Assembly (NCBI GenBank): GCA_016839345.1
Contig: JAEOUL010000348.1
Location: 1-5,488, forward strand
DNA length: 5,488 nt
Reading direction: 5' to 3'
Source of the DNA: Candidatus Thorarchaeota archaeon
GTDB taxonomy: Archaea > Asgardarchaeota > Thorarchaeia > Thorarchaeales > Thorarchaeaceae
Position numbers and translations under genes: made by a program. The notes beneath the pieces are model-generated. The model did no database searches. It was not told the DNA's origin and saw nothing but the letters and a program-made list of their open reading frames with translations. Positions 5,134-5,488 of the stretch are shown in pieces. How positions within the stretch are numbered: position 1 is the first letter of the stretch; each line of letters starts with the position of its first letter.

Positions 5134-5488
5134 ATGGGTCGAAGAATAAACAAACTTGAGGGTGACTCATTTGTAGTTGGCGAACTCCCATTGGGCTGCA
5201 GACTCTGTGCAAGGGGTTCTAAGATGGTACTATTTGTGACCGGTTTCTGTGACAGTTCATGTTACTATTGCCCTCTCTCACAGAACAAAGCCGGTCAAGA
5301 TGTTGTGTTCGCAGACGAGGTGCCTGTATCCAATGAGAATGATATCCTCTATGAATCCAATGCGATTAGGGGCGAGGGGGTCGGTATAAGCGGAGGTGAC
5401 CCACTCTGCCAATTAGAACGCACTCTAGGATACATACGGTTGTTGAAGAAAGAATACGGTACAGGTTTTCATACTCATCTCTATACTA
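5134..5488 (+). CDS. Radical SAM protein related to pyruvate formate-lyase activating enzyme (COG2108-like), C-terminus cut by window edge
   Basis: I translated this frame from the ATG at 5134; it stays open for 118 codons to the window end. The radical SAM cluster motif CxxxCxxC is Cys39, Cys43 and Cys46 (GFCDSSCYYCPL). These bind a 4Fe-4S cluster that splits S-adenosylmethionine into a 5'-deoxyadenosyl radical. ISGGDPL (85-91) is the GGE-like motif that contacts the SAM amino group, with Asp in place of Glu. HTHLYT (113-118) marks the next strand. An extra CxxC (Cys22/Cys25, in LPLGCRLCARGSKMVLFVTG) precedes the cluster motif and is, from memory, characteristic of this archaeal family. The substrate is unknown. 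The gene starts four bases after the nucleotidyltransferase stop with a perfect ribosome binding site, so it belongs to the same operon. Probably more than half of the protein lies beyond the edge. Confidence 0.9.
   Translation, partial: MGRRINKLEGDSFVVGELPLGCRLCARGSKMVLFVTGFCDSSCYYCPLSQNKAGQDVVFADEVPVSNENDILYESNAIRGEGVGISGGDPLCQLERTLGYIRLLKKEYGTGFHTHLYT

Noticed and set aside
5015..5212. 65-codon minus-strand open frame across the nucleotidyltransferase / radical SAM junction
   Set aside because: Both plus-strand genes here are well supported, and a perfect ribosome binding site lies in the overlap.

Overview
The window is a piece of an archaeal chromosome. The evidence is an archaeal/eukaryotic-type initiation factor 2 gamma subunit with its zinc knuckle, the archaeal/eukaryotic ribosomal protein S6e in its short archaeal form, and an Ncs6/CTU1-type tRNA thiolase. 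It also carries two families that I know mainly from archaea: a COG1665-like nucleotidyltransferase and a COG2108-like radical SAM protein. Base composition is moderate (by eye somewhat below 50% GC). Several starts have good Shine-Dalgarno sequences, and GTG and TTG starts are used. The strong likeness of the thiolase to eukaryotic Ncs6 would fit an Asgard-type archaeon, but this is a guess; no 16S or other decisive marker is present.

Left part (1-1584, minus strand): a translation operon, rps6e followed by eif2g. The eif2g gene runs off the left edge after about 364 codons. The two genes are separated by a 108-base leader that holds a small stem-loop and a possible 26-codon leader ORF ending directly at the eif2g GTG start.

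Middle (1585-1777): a 193-base divergent intergenic region with TATA-like elements on both strands and a hairpin in what would be the rps6e leader RNA. Then, on the plus strand, come an M50 (site-2 type) intramembrane metalloprotease with a PDZ domain (1778-2944) and a small unrecognised helical protein (3008-3430).

Right part (3488-5488, plus strand): a tight three-gene run. It consists of an Ncs6/NcsA-type tRNA 2-thiolation enzyme, a nucleotidyltransferase with a C-terminal half that looks like a winged helix, and a radical SAM protein cut by the right edge. The gaps are 7 and 4 bases, and the ribosome binding sites lie at or inside the end of the upstream gene, so the three are probably cotranscribed and translationally coupled. 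Most of the window therefore concerns translation (initiation factor, ribosomal protein, wobble-uridine thiolation). The two uncharacterised enzymes behind the thiolase are the best candidates for something undescribed, possibly RNA or cofactor modification. I see no mobile element, CRISPR array, tRNA, rRNA or phage gene.
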